Virus record (IMG/VR): IMGVR_UViG_3300031537_000001
Location: 1 to 64,000 of that record
Strand: one strand, 5' to 3'
Length of the DNA: 64,000 nt
Source of the DNA: a virus
Positions 1-9,231 of the stretch are shown here, in pieces. The number at the start of each line of letters is the position of its first letter. Position 1 is the stretch's first letter. Made by a program: the position numbers and the translations under genes. The notes beneath the pieces were generated by a model, which saw only the letters and a program-made list of their open reading frames with translations, was not told the origin of the DNA and made no database searches.

Positions 1-85
1 CATATATAAATCCATCCTTATTTAATACAGAAAAATACTCTTCCCCGGTTGGACCTTCCGGTAATATTCTACCTTTTCTTCCCAT
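1..85 (-). CDS. Unknown protein, N-terminal part only
   Basis: Reading leftward from an ATG at 85-83, an open frame begins MGRKGRILPEGPTGEEYF and runs off the left edge. Only about 28 codons are visible. It starts 3 bases after the stop of the gene at 89-640, so it belongs to the same minus-strand virion operon. No function can be assigned. Confidence 0.55.
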   Translation of the reverse strand, partial: MGRKGRILPEGPTGEEYFSVLNKDGFIY

Positions 86-88
86 AAT

Positions 89-640
89 TTACCGTATTAC
101 ATATTTACCATTAATAATCCAACAACCTGATCCTATTGCACATTCTGGTATATCTTCTGTTACCATATAATCAGGATAATTTGCACATACAGCATCAACC
201 CTTTCATAAAGATTTAATGCTTGCTCTATGGAACCAGAATTTATATAAAGTTTTGCAGCCTCTATATAAAAGTACAAAAATTCAACTTCTTTGAAAGAAT
301 CCTGAATTCCTGTAAGAGCTATTTTACGTGCAAGAATAAGTGATGAATAATAAGAATTAAGTAAATAAGCTTCCACAGTTTCATCGATATCATTCTCTGC
401 ATATAGAGTTAAAATACCATCAATGATATCTGTAGTAATTCCTAATTCTGCTTTTGTTATATTTAAAGTCTCGGTTTGAATTCCACTAAGTCTACTAGAT
501 AAATCTATATAGGTATCAGTTAAATAAGCAGATCCTACATAAAATAATAAACTATTAACAACTGCACCAGTACCAGCATTAACAACTATATCTACACTTT
601 GATAATCGGCTGCTATTGTAAATTGAGTAACTGCTATCAT
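89..640 (-). CDS. Virion-operon protein of unknown function (183 aa)
   Basis: Not recognised. A 183-residue protein: the N-terminal part is rich in beta-prone stretches (VTQFTIAADYQSVDIVV) and the middle looks helical. It lies downstream of the capsid and ring-like genes and has its own promoter-like -7 box at 668-675, about 28 bases before the ATG. A terminator at 679-712 separates it from the gene upstream. Position suggests a head or head-fibre accessory protein; this is inference from context only. Confidence 0.7.
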   Translation of the reverse strand: MIAVTQFTIAADYQSVDIVVNAGTGAVVNSLLFYVGSAYLTDTYIDLSSRLSGIQTETLNITKAELGITTDIIDGILTLYAENDIDETVEAYLLNSYYSSLILARKIALTGIQDSFKEVEFLYFYIEAAKLYINSGSIEQALNLYERVDAVCANYPDYMVTEDIPECAIGSGCWIINGKYVIR

Positions 641-667
641 AATATACCTTTTTTATTTTGTATGATA

Positions 668-675
668 CAAATATA
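668..675 (-). promoter_or_regulatory. Late-type promoter -7 box TATATTTG
   Basis: On the minus strand the sequence reads TATATTTGTATCAT. It matches the Bacteroidota -7 consensus TAnnTTTG and the same box upstream of the portal, scaffold-like, 14,500 and 53,653 genes. Transcription would begin near 662 and serve the gene at 89-640. Confidence 0.6.
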
Positions 676-678
676 CGA

Positions 679-712
679 AAAAAGGTGATACGTTTCCACC
701 TACCACCTTTTT
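679..712 (-). terminator. Rho-independent terminator
   Basis: AAAAAGGTG (679-687) pairs with CACCTTTTT (704-712), giving a 9-bp stem. On the minus strand the stem ends in a U-run. It lies 26 bases after the stop of the gene at 738-1817. Confidence 0.7.
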
Positions 713-737
713 AATTAATTTAAATAAAGAAGAATTA

Positions 738-1817
738 TTAAGTTGCAGTTACAATAACAGCATTAGAAACTTCACTAACTCCTAATACACCTGATTGGGC
801 AGTAGCAGTTAATACATCTCCTGTAGCAACAGTAACAGTAACAGAAAATATTCCAGTTGTTCCATGTGCTGATACAGCAGCTTCAGGAGATCCGTCAACT
901 GATAAAATAACACTAGAACCTGGATAAGCTACACCTGTTACAGCAGTATCACCATTAACGGCTGCATCAATAGTAGGTGCAGGAGTTTTACCATTAGTCT
1001 GAAATGCAATCAATATCTGAATAGGAGCGTCAACTCTGGCATTAGCTGTTTTGACCTGATTTTCTTCGGTTAAAACAATAACTTTATAAGTTCCAGATGC
1101 AACAGCATTAGGAATATATTCAAAGTTATTTCTCCATTCTTGATAACGATACTGATCAGATTCACCGGCAGCGAAATATTCTTGTTCAAGAATATGTGGT
1201 CCATATCCAACACCATCAGCATGAGGTGTAGTTAAAGTAGCAATAGCTGAAGAATCAACTGGTAAAGTTAATCTACTTTTAACCTGAAGAAACCTTCCAG
1301 GTAAGTGCCCTTTTACATACGTCTGTAATTTTTCAGTTATAATTACATCGGCAGTAGAAACGGCAACAGTAAATAAATCAGTATGTCCTTCTCTAGCTAA
1401 CTCAGCATTCAAGGAAGCTGCAAGCCCGGTAGCAACATTAGCTGCTACAGTATCAACGGCTGTAAAATTGCCATAAAGAGTAAATTCTCCTCTCATACCA
1501 GGAATCTTTATTTCAACACTTATTTGAAATACATCCCCAACAACTGGAGTAGGAATAGTTATTGTTTCAACTTGCATTGTCGGAGCAGCATATGCCTGAA
1601 CTCCAGCCCAACCTGCAAAAGCTGCAATCGGAGGACTTTTAACAACTATTCCATTCTTCTTCATTGCAAAATAGCCAGCCCCACTAGCTGTAAGCAACCC
1701 AGTATTAACGTTAAAAAAGCCCAATTCACCCTCAAGCAAACTGTCAACATCACCAATTATTGTATTAGAGATGAGTGGGCTAACGAACACTTTTAAAGAA
1801 TTTTTAGCAGAAAACAT
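738..1817 (-). CDS. Virion protein with C-terminal Ig-like domain, head-decoration or fibre candidate
   Basis: The 359-residue protein is dominated by beta-rich sequence with many Ala, Thr, Val and Gly residues. The last 80 or so residues, starting near TPAPTIDAAVNGD and including GVAYPGSSVILSVDG, have the pattern of a bacterial Ig-like domain, a fold common on phage capsid and fibre surfaces where it binds glycans or mucus. The gene ends at a terminator (679-712) and sits after two ring-like genes in the capsid operon. Decoration or head-fibre function is inferred from domain type and position. Confidence 0.65.
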   Translation of the reverse strand: MFSAKNSLKVFVSPLISNTIIGDVDSLLEGELGFFNVNTGLLTASGAGYFAMKKNGIVVKSPPIAAFAGWAGVQAYAAPTMQVETITIPTPVVGDVFQISVEIKIPGMRGEFTLYGNFTAVDTVAANVATGLAASLNAELAREGHTDLFTVAVSTADVIITEKLQTYVKGHLPGRFLQVKSRLTLPVDSSAIATLTTPHADGVGYGPHILEQEYFAAGESDQYRYQEWRNNFEYIPNAVASGTYKVIVLTEENQVKTANARVDAPIQILIAFQTNGKTPAPTIDAAVNGDTAVTGVAYPGSSVILSVDGSPEAAVSAHGTTGIFSVTVTVATGDVLTATAQSGVLGVSEVSNAVIVTAT

Positions 1818-1838
1818 AATTTATAATTTTATTAAAAT

Positions 1839-2528
1839 TTATACTTCAGATTTAGTTACTGATTTATCTTGTAAGATAAGCCCAATAGCTAAATCAATTA
1901 TTTTGTTTAGAATTTCAGTATTAAATTTTGAATTAGTTTCTAAACTTACTCCTTCGATATCCAATCCTGTAGGTAAATCTTCAAGTACAATAGGAGTTAC
2001 TTTCGCTATGTACTTAATAGTATAAGATGATATTCCTGCCCCGGAGGGAGGAACCAATTCTGCAATCGGTGTAACAACTGTTGAAATAGTTTCTTCAGAA
2101 GTTACAATTCTCCAAATCTCCTCATAATTAGGAATCCTAAAAGGACTATTTATCTTACGAGAAACTTCGGCTAATTTTACATGAATCACCTTTACTAATT
2201 TACCATCTAATAATAGATCAGTAGGATGGCTTAATACTGCTGTTTCAGCAACCACTTTTCTTGAAGTTGCTGGTAACGGAAAAAATATAGAGTTAGCGAT
2301 TATACTTGGTGTTCGTACTAATGGTATAGTAATAATAGATTCAGCAATAAATGGCTCTAAATCCTTTGAAAGGTCTCCGTTTATTTCAAACATTTTGATA
2401 AGACTATCATAGATAGAATTCTGAGCTCTGGTTAAATAAAGAGATTTCTCATATTCATCTACTGATATTCCAATATCAAATGTACCTAATCTGGTATCAA
2501 TTATGTCACTAATTTCTTCTACTGTCAT
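1839..2528 (-). CDS. Ring/head-tail adaptor-like protein, paralogue of the next gene
   Basis: A 229-residue protein with N-terminal residues EYEKSLYLTRAQNSIYDSL. The neighbouring 218-residue protein has TYEKSVILTHAQELLLKEVL at the same place, so the two look like diverged duplicates. In crAss-like phages several such proteins form stacked rings between portal and tail; assignment to that class is inferred from size, position between capsid and decoration genes, and paralogy. The start overlaps the upstream gene's end by 20 bases, which suggests coupled translation. Confidence 0.7.
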   Translation of the reverse strand: MTVEEISDIIDTRLGTFDIGISVDEYEKSLYLTRAQNSIYDSLIKMFEINGDLSKDLEPFIAESIITIPLVRTPSIIANSIFFPLPATSRKVVAETAVLSHPTDLLLDGKLVKVIHVKLAEVSRKINSPFRIPNYEEIWRIVTSEETISTVVTPIAELVPPSGAGISSYTIKYIAKVTPIVLEDLPTGLDIEGVSLETNSKFNTEILNKIIDLAIGLILQDKSVTKSEV

Positions 2529-3165
2529 TGCTTTCAGTATTACTGTACTTATCCATATAGTAGTGTTCAGCTAAAGTAGCTGCAATTTTTAAAATATCGC
2601 GATGTAAACCTGAATCAAGTTCACACTGAGTTGTTGTTGTTACTCCATCAATTGCTGGAGATATTGTATCTAAAACAATAGGGACTGGTTTACGTAAATA
2701 TCTACAAGTATATAGAGTAGGAGTAAATCCATTTCTAACATAAATCTCAACAGATCCTCCTGTATTATCCATCGATATTCTCCAAGCTCTTCTTCTTGGC
2801 GGATATACATATGGTTTAGACAATTTCTGTTGAAGTTGTTCATTACTTATTGCCAAAACAATATGTTGTATACCTGATACATTTTCAATTTGTTCATTTA
2901 GAATTTTAAAATACCCAGAAGGTAAACTAAAAATATAAGCAGAATTATTTAATAAACCTGCTACTGGAGAATTATCAGTATGAACAGAGATTAAATCTGG
3001 AAACCTATCTCCAGATGGTTCCGATTTTAAAACTTCTTTTAACAGTAGTTCTTGTGCATGAGTTAAGATTACAGACTTTTCGTATGTATCTAACCCTGGT
3101 GCATTATTGGCATTTATGTTCTCATAAATAACATCTAACTCACTACTGAATTCTGCTGTTGTCAT
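2509..3165 (-). CDS. Ring/head-tail adaptor-like protein
   Basis: A 218-residue protein sharing the YEKS-(V/L)-x-LT-x-AQ block with the gene at 1839-2528. The middle region includes PPRRRAWRISM, a basic patch. It overlaps the upstream 290-residue gene by 4 bases (ATGA arrangement). A neck or ring component is the likely role by position; no catalytic motif is seen. Confidence 0.7.
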   Translation of the reverse strand: MTTAEFSSELDVIYENINANNAPGLDTYEKSVILTHAQELLLKEVLKSEPSGDRFPDLISVHTDNSPVAGLLNNSAYIFSLPSGYFKILNEQIENVSGIQHIVLAISNEQLQQKLSKPYVYPPRRRAWRISMDNTGGSVEIYVRNGFTPTLYTCRYLRKPVPIVLDTISPAIDGVTTTTQCELDSGLHRDILKIAATLAEHYYMDKYSNTESNDSRRN

Positions 3166-4034
3166 ATATTTTCAATTTCTGCTTCTAAGCGTATTCTCAT
3201 ATCCTGACCATCGTTTGTTGATAAGAACTCTAAAGCATTGTTTAAAGTAGGTGATATATTTGGAGATGATATATTTAGTCCATCCAGAGTTTGATATAAA
3301 CCTCCATTTACTTTTACTACATTACTTGCTACAGCCTTTTTCAACAGAACTTTTAATTTGTAATAAGGATCATTCAAAATAGATAAGAAATCTTTCGGAT
3401 TTTTAGTAACTCTTTTTCCGATTTGACTTTTAATCCATTCTTTAGAAGAATCCCCTGCAACTCTTACACCGTACATTAATAGTACATCTTTCATTGCATC
3501 TTCACTATCTTCAATCTTTCCAAATTGTTTGAAAGCTTCCATTTGAACATCAACAGTTTTATTAAATGTAATGCTTTCTTCATTAGGCCATACTATAACA
3601 AATTTTTGAGTAAGTAAAGGATTTTTATTATACTCTGACAAACTTCCTGCAATCAAATCAGAATATGCAGTAAGAGCTTTAACCTTTATATACTCATGAG
3701 GATCTTGTAAATTTAATTGTAAATCCTCTTTTGTTAAAGTAATACTTAATTGAGCCCAATAATTATCAACCTTTTTATAGATAGATAATCCATCAGATCC
3801 CAATCCTAACAATTTTTCAAGGCCTTCTTTTTCAACTTTTGTAAGAACGTTTGCAAATTGACCCTTTTCTAATTGTTTACAAGTAAGTGTAATTCCACTT
3901 CCGTCGAGCAATCCGCCATATGCTATATGTCTCTCGTTTACAATTTGGCCTCTTTGCCTTTTTATAAATTTAATTGTTACAATACCTTCCGGTAAAGTAA
4001 AAATTTCTTCTTTTTTTGTAGTAACTCCTGCCAT
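3162..4034 (-). CDS. Virion protein of unknown function downstream of the capsid gene
   Basis: A 290-residue protein, Lys-rich, starting MAGVTTKKEEIFTLPEG. The first 50 residues look beta-rich and the rest helical. It is the first gene after the major capsid protein, separated from it by a GC-rich hairpin (4062-4083). Position suggests a capsid auxiliary or head-completion protein, without sequence proof. Confidence 0.65.
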   Translation of the reverse strand: MAGVTTKKEEIFTLPEGIVTIKFIKRQRGQIVNERHIAYGGLLDGSGITLTCKQLEKGQFANVLTKVEKEGLEKLLGLGSDGLSIYKKVDNYWAQLSITLTKEDLQLNLQDPHEYIKVKALTAYSDLIAGSLSEYNKNPLLTQKFVIVWPNEESITFNKTVDVQMEAFKQFGKIEDSEDAMKDVLLMYGVRVAGDSSKEWIKSQIGKRVTKNPKDFLSILNDPYYKLKVLLKKAVASNVVKVNGGLYQTLDGLNISSPNISPTLNNALEFLSTNDGQDMRIRLEAEIENI

Positions 4035-4061
4035 TTTATTTTAAATTTTTATGTTTAATTA

Positions 4062-4083
4062 GGAGGGGTATTTAAACCCCTCC
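4062..4083 (-). terminator. GC-rich hairpin after the capsid gene
   Basis: GGAGGGGT pairs perfectly with ACCCCTCC around a 6-base loop. It lies 60 bases downstream of the capsid stop. No long U-run follows on the minus strand, so it could be a weak terminator or an mRNA 3'-end stabiliser for the abundant capsid message. Confidence 0.5.
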
Positions 4084-4142
4084 ATGAAAAAGAAAAATTA
4101 CTTAACTTTAATAACTAATATGAAAAAAAACCTGTATCCTAA

Positions 4143-5630
4143 TTAAGCTAACAAAGTCGGTAACATTGTAGCAGTACGTGATGGATCAAGTACTATAGCA
4201 GCTTGACTAATATACCTTGTATAAGTAGCCGAGTCTTCCATTGTTCCCATACTCATGTTAGTACTTTCACCGGTCCAAGGATTCCTGAAACCAGCTAGAT
4301 ATCCACGATGCTCCCCTTTAGTTGTTTCTACTTTCTGAATATTTGGTTCATCTTCTGCACCCATATAAAGAATATCAAAACGATAAGATTCAGCAACACC
4401 GCCAGATGGATGTAAGATTTTATTTCTAACCTTATCATCATACATTGCATCAACTTCAATCCTTACTTTAATACCATTAGGTGCATTCCACTCAGTAAAC
4501 TGATAACCTGCACTTAAAGCATTTTCATGTAAAGGAGACGATGTTTTCTTAATTAAAGCAGGATGCATACCTCCTCTCAATGAAACCCAACCAGAAGCTT
4601 CGGCAGTAACTGCTCTATTAAATAAAGTAGCACCCCTGGTACCAGTTTTAATTAAAAAACTTCTCTGTTTGAGATCAATTTTACCTTCAACCATATCCGA
4701 AAGAATAGATTCTAAGGTAAGTAAAGAGAACACATTATAAAAAGTAGTATTGGAAACTTCCATTTGCTCCCTAATACCTGCTCCTTCTTTAATAACAAAA
4801 CCAGATTTACCGGTATCGTTATAAGAACCATCAGCATTACGATTAGAACGTGAGTACATGAAAGCTTTTGCTTTTTCCTGTGACCAAGTTCTTTCTAGTT
4901 GCCATTCGGCATACTGCATCCAAGTGGTAAAATCTTTCTTTTGACTATCCTCATCAAGAACAGTAATAGTAGTAGCAACACGCCTACCAAGCATATTACC
5001 AGGAACTTTATGTTCATTACGAAGAGTAGTAAAAGATTGACGCATATCAATCGGACTAACGAAAGATATATCACCACCTTTTACAGACATAGTATCCTCA
5101 ACAAGTGAGAATTCCCTAGAGAACCTTTTACCAGCGACTAATTGTGAACCTGGAACTCCAAGAGCACTATTACCCATTAATTGAGTAGTATAGACCCAAC
5201 CTTCAACACTTTTTGTAGGTTCAGCAATAACGCGATATTGATAAACTTCTTTTTCACCAATTAATATATTCACTTCGTGAAATAATCTTTCGGCAAATAC
5301 TAAATAAATCAAAGTTCCGTTAGAGCCAACTCCTGTATCTCCTGTAACGATAGGAGTACCTGAAGACTGATAAGCATATACCAATGGAATGTTACGATCA
5401 TCATTCCCTACTAATTTCCAAGTAAAATCATCTTCTGTTTCCAAACGCTTTGTAGGTAAACTTGATAGAACTGTATCAAGGTTATTTAACCCTGAGTTCG
5501 CAAGAATCATTATTATAGTTTTTGTAAACAGTTGTTGATTTTGCCCGAATAAAGCACCTAAATGATTAGTAGTTACAAGACCACTAAAATCATATGCTTC
5601 AGTCATTTGAAATTTACTAAATTGTGGCAT
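4143..5630 (-). CDS. Major capsid protein (crAss-like, HK97 fold expected)
   Basis: The 495-residue protein starts MPQFSKFQMTEAYDFSGL, the general form of crAss-like capsid proteins, and is close to their usual length of about 490-500 residues. It follows the acidic scaffold-like gene and the portal gene on the same strand, the standard order. It should assemble into the icosahedral shell after prohead formation. The upstream gap is only 18 bases and contains no promoter box, so expression likely comes from the promoter near 6800. Confidence 0.8.
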   Translation of the reverse strand: MPQFSKFQMTEAYDFSGLVTTNHLGALFGQNQQLFTKTIIMILANSGLNNLDTVLSSLPTKRLETEDDFTWKLVGNDDRNIPLVYAYQSSGTPIVTGDTGVGSNGTLIYLVFAERLFHEVNILIGEKEVYQYRVIAEPTKSVEGWVYTTQLMGNSALGVPGSQLVAGKRFSREFSLVEDTMSVKGGDISFVSPIDMRQSFTTLRNEHKVPGNMLGRRVATTITVLDEDSQKKDFTTWMQYAEWQLERTWSQEKAKAFMYSRSNRNADGSYNDTGKSGFVIKEGAGIREQMEVSNTTFYNVFSLLTLESILSDMVEGKIDLKQRSFLIKTGTRGATLFNRAVTAEASGWVSLRGGMHPALIKKTSSPLHENALSAGYQFTEWNAPNGIKVRIEVDAMYDDKVRNKILHPSGGVAESYRFDILYMGAEDEPNIQKVETTKGEHRGYLAGFRNPWTGESTNMSMGTMEDSATYTRYISQAAIVLDPSRTATMLPTLLA

Positions 5631-5648
5631 AATTTTTTAATTTTTTTT

Positions 5649-6755
5649 TTATTCGTCAATAATATCTGTAATTATAGGAGGAGGTGGTACAGTCTCGTCA
5701 TTAAATGTAGGATTACTCTGGGAAGTACCAATAAAATTAGTTTTTTGAAGTTTCGCTTTAAAACTGTTTACAGCTTTAGTGCTAGCTCTATTAACTAATG
5801 CATTCATATCTTCAAATCCATTAGTAAGTAAATACACAAAATAAAGATTTTTCTGAAACTCAATCGGATTTTCAAGTTGATGTTTTTGTAAAGCATTTAC
5901 TGGTATACCATTATCTAAAGTAACTACAGCCTTAGTCATTAAATGATGAACTTTGTCTTGCATTGTCTTAGTAACAGCATAATCATTAAACAGTTTTTCA
6001 GTTGAATAAACAGCTTTTTTCAAATCTTCCGCTTGTTGCAGAATATTTTTCTGTTCATTTTCTTCAGCTTGTTTTTTCTGATTGATTGTAGCTTCATAAG
6101 TTTGATCCTGTAATTGTTTAAGTTTATCTCTAAACATTATGGCTTCTTCAACATCATCATTTGAATCGCTAACTCTTTGATATTGTTTCAAAGCATAATT
6201 TTCATCGAATCCCTGGGCTTTAAATCCCTCAATTATAAGATCCTTTCTGACTCCTTGATTACTTCTTATAACCTCATCGGTTAATTCTTCATAAGCTTTA
6301 CTAGCTACCAGATGATCATGAATAACTTCATCAGGTATACCAATACGTAAAGCTTCTAAATATTTTCTTTGATTGTCATTTAAATCTGATAATTCATTTT
6401 GTCGAATTTGATCTCGCATTAATTCAGCAAATGCATCATCATCTTGTACTGTTTCGATATCAGTATCTTTTATGTTTAAAAGTCCTCTTTCAGCTAAGAA
6501 AGTTGCAAAAGTTTTAAACACATTATCGTCAGAACCGGCAGGAGACTTCTCGATATCTTTTCCTGCTTCAGAGGACTTTATATCGTTACCTACGCTCTCC
6601 TGACTCTCGTCATCAGTAACTTGTTCTATAGTACTTTTTTCTACACCTTCATCATCTGTTTGAATTTCCAGATCACTAGGTAACTTAAATCCTTCCAATT
6701 GGATCATATCCATCGAAAGATCATCATCTAATATTTCATTTTCTAATCCTGCCAT
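5649..6755 (-). CDS. Scaffold-like acidic protein
   Basis: A 368-residue protein with a very acidic N-terminal third (many Asp, Glu and Ser) and predicted coiled-coil in the middle (QQAEDLKKAVYSTEKLF and a Gln/Glu/Lys-rich segment before it). Location between portal and major capsid protein, acidity and helical content are what scaffolding proteins show. The C-terminus has a PPPPIITD stretch. No protease motif is visible. It has its own -7 box at 6794-6801, about 40 bases before the ATG. Confidence 0.7.
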   Translation of the reverse strand: MAGLENEILDDDLSMDMIQLEGFKLPSDLEIQTDDEGVEKSTIEQVTDDESQESVGNDIKSSEAGKDIEKSPAGSDDNVFKTFATFLAERGLLNIKDTDIETVQDDDAFAELMRDQIRQNELSDLNDNQRKYLEALRIGIPDEVIHDHLVASKAYEELTDEVIRSNQGVRKDLIIEGFKAQGFDENYALKQYQRVSDSNDDVEEAIMFRDKLKQLQDQTYEATINQKKQAEENEQKNILQQAEDLKKAVYSTEKLFNDYAVTKTMQDKVHHLMTKAVVTLDNGIPVNALQKHQLENPIEFQKNLYFVYLLTNGFEDMNALVNRASTKAVNSFKAKLQKTNFIGTSQSNPTFNDETVPPPPIITDIIDE

Positions 6756-6793
6756 TTTGAAAATTTTTTCATTTTTTAATAGAATTTATATAA

Positions 6794-6801
6794 CAAATAT
6801 A
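6794..6801 (-). promoter_or_regulatory. Late-type promoter -7 box TATATTTG
   Basis: The minus strand reads TATATTTGTTATATAAAT. A TTTTTG block about 23 bases further upstream (6825-6830) is a candidate -33 element. It would drive the scaffold-like and capsid genes. Confidence 0.6.
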
Positions 6802-6823
6802 ATAAACTTATTATGAGAAATAA

Positions 6824-6849
6824 ACAAAAATGGCCTCACAAGGAGGCCA
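6824..6849 (-). terminator. Rho-independent terminator after the portal gene
   Basis: TGGCCTC (6831-6837) pairs with GAGGCCA (6843-6849), a 7-bp stem with a 5-base loop. On the minus strand it is followed by a U-rich tract. It separates the portal transcript from the scaffold/capsid promoter. Confidence 0.75.
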
Positions 6850-6877
6850 GTTTTTGATTTTCTTATAGCTATTTACA

Positions 6878-9187
6878 TCACTTTTTAGAAGCAGCAGTAC
6901 TTTTTTGTACTGATAATTTTTCTCTGTTCATTTCTATTTCTGCTTGCAATTCTTTAATTCTTAGTAAACGCTCCTCGGAAGAATCAGTTACTGTAGAGTC
7001 TATCTGTAATTGTAAACCTTCTAGTTTTAATTTTTCTATTTCTATTTTAGTTAGATTATTGGCATCGATCTCATACTGTTTGAGATCTCTCTCAGCTTGT
7101 TCAGAAGCTGCTGCATTTTCCATAGCTTGTTGTTGTACTTGCATCTCTTGTTGAGCTTGTTGAGATTGTTGTTCGGCCTGATCTTGTTCGGCTAATTCAA
7201 TCTTTCTCATTTTCTCTGTAATAGAATCAGAAAAAGCAATATCCATAACAGTACTAAGTCTTCCTCCATTTTGCATAAAAGCATGATTAGCTTGATCAAG
7301 TAATTGTTTTTTCTCCTTGGTTTTCATATCAGATACTACAAAAATATCATAATCTCTTTCAGAAAATTCATCTCCATCTATATCAAATAGTTCAGTAGAA
7401 AAATCATCAAGTATATTTTGAAGTTTTTTCTTATTACCTTTTAAAGCTACTTTACAAGTTTCAAGTAAAGCAGTTAAAGCTCTAATTTTAAAATTTTCAT
7501 GTTTTTTAAATAATTCTGCTGTAGTATTAGAAGACTGCATAACAGATCTTTCTACTCCGCCTACCGTTTCTGAAGAAGTAATAGCTCCTTGACGTTGAGG
7601 CGTAATCCCTACAATCTCAGACATTTCAGCTTTAATAAATTCTAATATATTGATTTGTTGCATTAAATATTTGGTAGTATCAGCATCAATAGTTCTACCT
7701 CCCATTGTATTCATATTACCAGCAAGTTTACCCTGAGCTATACCAGAAGAACCTTCTTTAAATGAATCAACAAACATGATTCCAAATTTAGCCATGTAAC
7801 CTATCCATTGATGTGTAGTCCAACTAGATGGTCTTTTAGCTAAATCCATTTCTATAACACTGCCCCAGTTTTTTGCTAATGCTCTGTTTATTCTATTCCA
7901 GACAATATCATATAGGTATTGATATTCTTTCATTCGATCCATCATAGAAACTGCTCGACCTTGATTTGTGTTATAAATTTCTCCAATGATACCACAGTGA
8001 GCTTTTGAAGGATTAGACATTCTTGAATACTGAATTGGTAAAGGTTCAATTACAGGATATATATCTGAACCAATTTTACAACCATGCCACCATTCTCGTA
8101 TATAAATTTTCTCCAGTGTTTCTCCTTTTGAAGGTTCAGCTATATATTCTTCCGATTCTATTTTATACTGAGTATCACCATAATCATCAAAATACTTAAC
8201 CCGATAGGCTTGCTTTAAAGAACTCCAGTAACATCTTAACATACGGACATTACCATTATTATCCATAAAGTTCCTATTAAAACGATTTCCATTGATCTCT
8301 GCAAGTTGAAGATATCCCTCAATCATTTCCCCACTCTCAGAGGTTATAAAACTATTTCTAAAATTCTGTTGATCAAAAGCTCCATACTTAGAAGTATATC
8401 CTTTGGATATTCTATCAATTTCCTCCCTAGTTAATTTATCATAATAGGTATCAAGAACCCTACCAGGGGACCAATGATCTTCTATAATAATAATATCTGC
8501 ATCTTCAATTCTTGAGGAATATCCACCTCTTATAGTATGTACTTTAATTGGATTTAAAACTTCAAATGTTGGTTCATTATCCTGTATTCCACATTGTACA
8601 ATCCCTTCACCATGAATTAAAGCATTTTTAAAAGCATCAAGTAATTTCTCATTTACTTCTAAATCCCTTACATAATGTTTAAGTAGTTTAGAGGCCCTAA
8701 CCTCTCGTATATCTTTCCACTCATATTTTAAATATAAAGCAAACTTCTTTAACTCAGACTGTAACTCTTCCTCAGATAAATCCTGACTAAGAAGTTCCTC
8801 TATTTTCTTATCTACAAGTTGCTTTCTGTTTTCTTGTTTTTGAGATATACCATCTCTATCACCTATCATTACATTATATTCAAAAGGACTCTTGCTTTCC
8901 TCACCTACTATTAAATTTATCTTAGGTACAAGTATAGGATGATGTGGAAGATTGGTAGGAATAGTTTCAGCGGTTACATTATAAGGATTAATCATTTGTA
9001 CCATATCAGGAATATTAAGTTTTCCTTCATACAATTCCTGATTAATTATCTTGGTTGCTATACTTCTCCTTGTATTTTGATTAGTGTACATTGAAGTAGC
9101 TGTATCCAGTTGATCAACACAAGACTGTCTCCATTCTTTATTTTTACTTTTATAGGATTTTCTTTGTGGAGGTAGATTAATATCCAT
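6878..9187 (-). CDS. Portal protein
   Basis: A 769-residue protein immediately downstream of TerL, in the size range of crAss-like portals. The core contains patterns usual in portals, such as RMKEYQYLYDIVWNRINRAL and ITSSETVGGVERSVMQSS, and the C-terminal 100 residues are a Gln-rich helical region (QAEQQSQQAQQEMQVQQQ), as found in portal barrels. It forms the dodecameric DNA channel at one vertex, binds terminase during packaging and the tail ring afterwards. Its own -7 box lies at 9213-9220 and a terminator follows at 6824-6849. Confidence 0.8.
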   Translation of the reverse strand: MDINLPPQRKSYKSKNKEWRQSCVDQLDTATSMYTNQNTRRSIATKIINQELYEGKLNIPDMVQMINPYNVTAETIPTNLPHHPILVPKINLIVGEESKSPFEYNVMIGDRDGISQKQENRKQLVDKKIEELLSQDLSEEELQSELKKFALYLKYEWKDIREVRASKLLKHYVRDLEVNEKLLDAFKNALIHGEGIVQCGIQDNEPTFEVLNPIKVHTIRGGYSSRIEDADIIIIEDHWSPGRVLDTYYDKLTREEIDRISKGYTSKYGAFDQQNFRNSFITSESGEMIEGYLQLAEINGNRFNRNFMDNNGNVRMLRCYWSSLKQAYRVKYFDDYGDTQYKIESEEYIAEPSKGETLEKIYIREWWHGCKIGSDIYPVIEPLPIQYSRMSNPSKAHCGIIGEIYNTNQGRAVSMMDRMKEYQYLYDIVWNRINRALAKNWGSVIEMDLAKRPSSWTTHQWIGYMAKFGIMFVDSFKEGSSGIAQGKLAGNMNTMGGRTIDADTTKYLMQQINILEFIKAEMSEIVGITPQRQGAITSSETVGGVERSVMQSSNTTAELFKKHENFKIRALTALLETCKVALKGNKKKLQNILDDFSTELFDIDGDEFSERDYDIFVVSDMKTKEKKQLLDQANHAFMQNGGRLSTVMDIAFSDSITEKMRKIELAEQDQAEQQSQQAQQEMQVQQQAMENAAASEQAERDLKQYEIDANNLTKIEIEKLKLEGLQLQIDSTVTDSSEERLLRIKELQAEIEMNREKLSVQKSTAASKK

Positions 9188-9212
9188 AATATTTTATTAT
9201 TAATATTTTATA

Positions 9213-9220
9213 CAAATCTA
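9213..9220 (-). promoter_or_regulatory. Late-type promoter -7 box TAGATTTG
   Basis: The minus strand reads TAGATTTGTATAAAATATTA about 26 bases before the portal ATG. The downstream TATAAAA extension matches the boxes at 14,519 and 53,626, extending the motif beyond the general host consensus. Confidence 0.6.
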
Positions 9221-9231
9221 CGTAATAAAAC

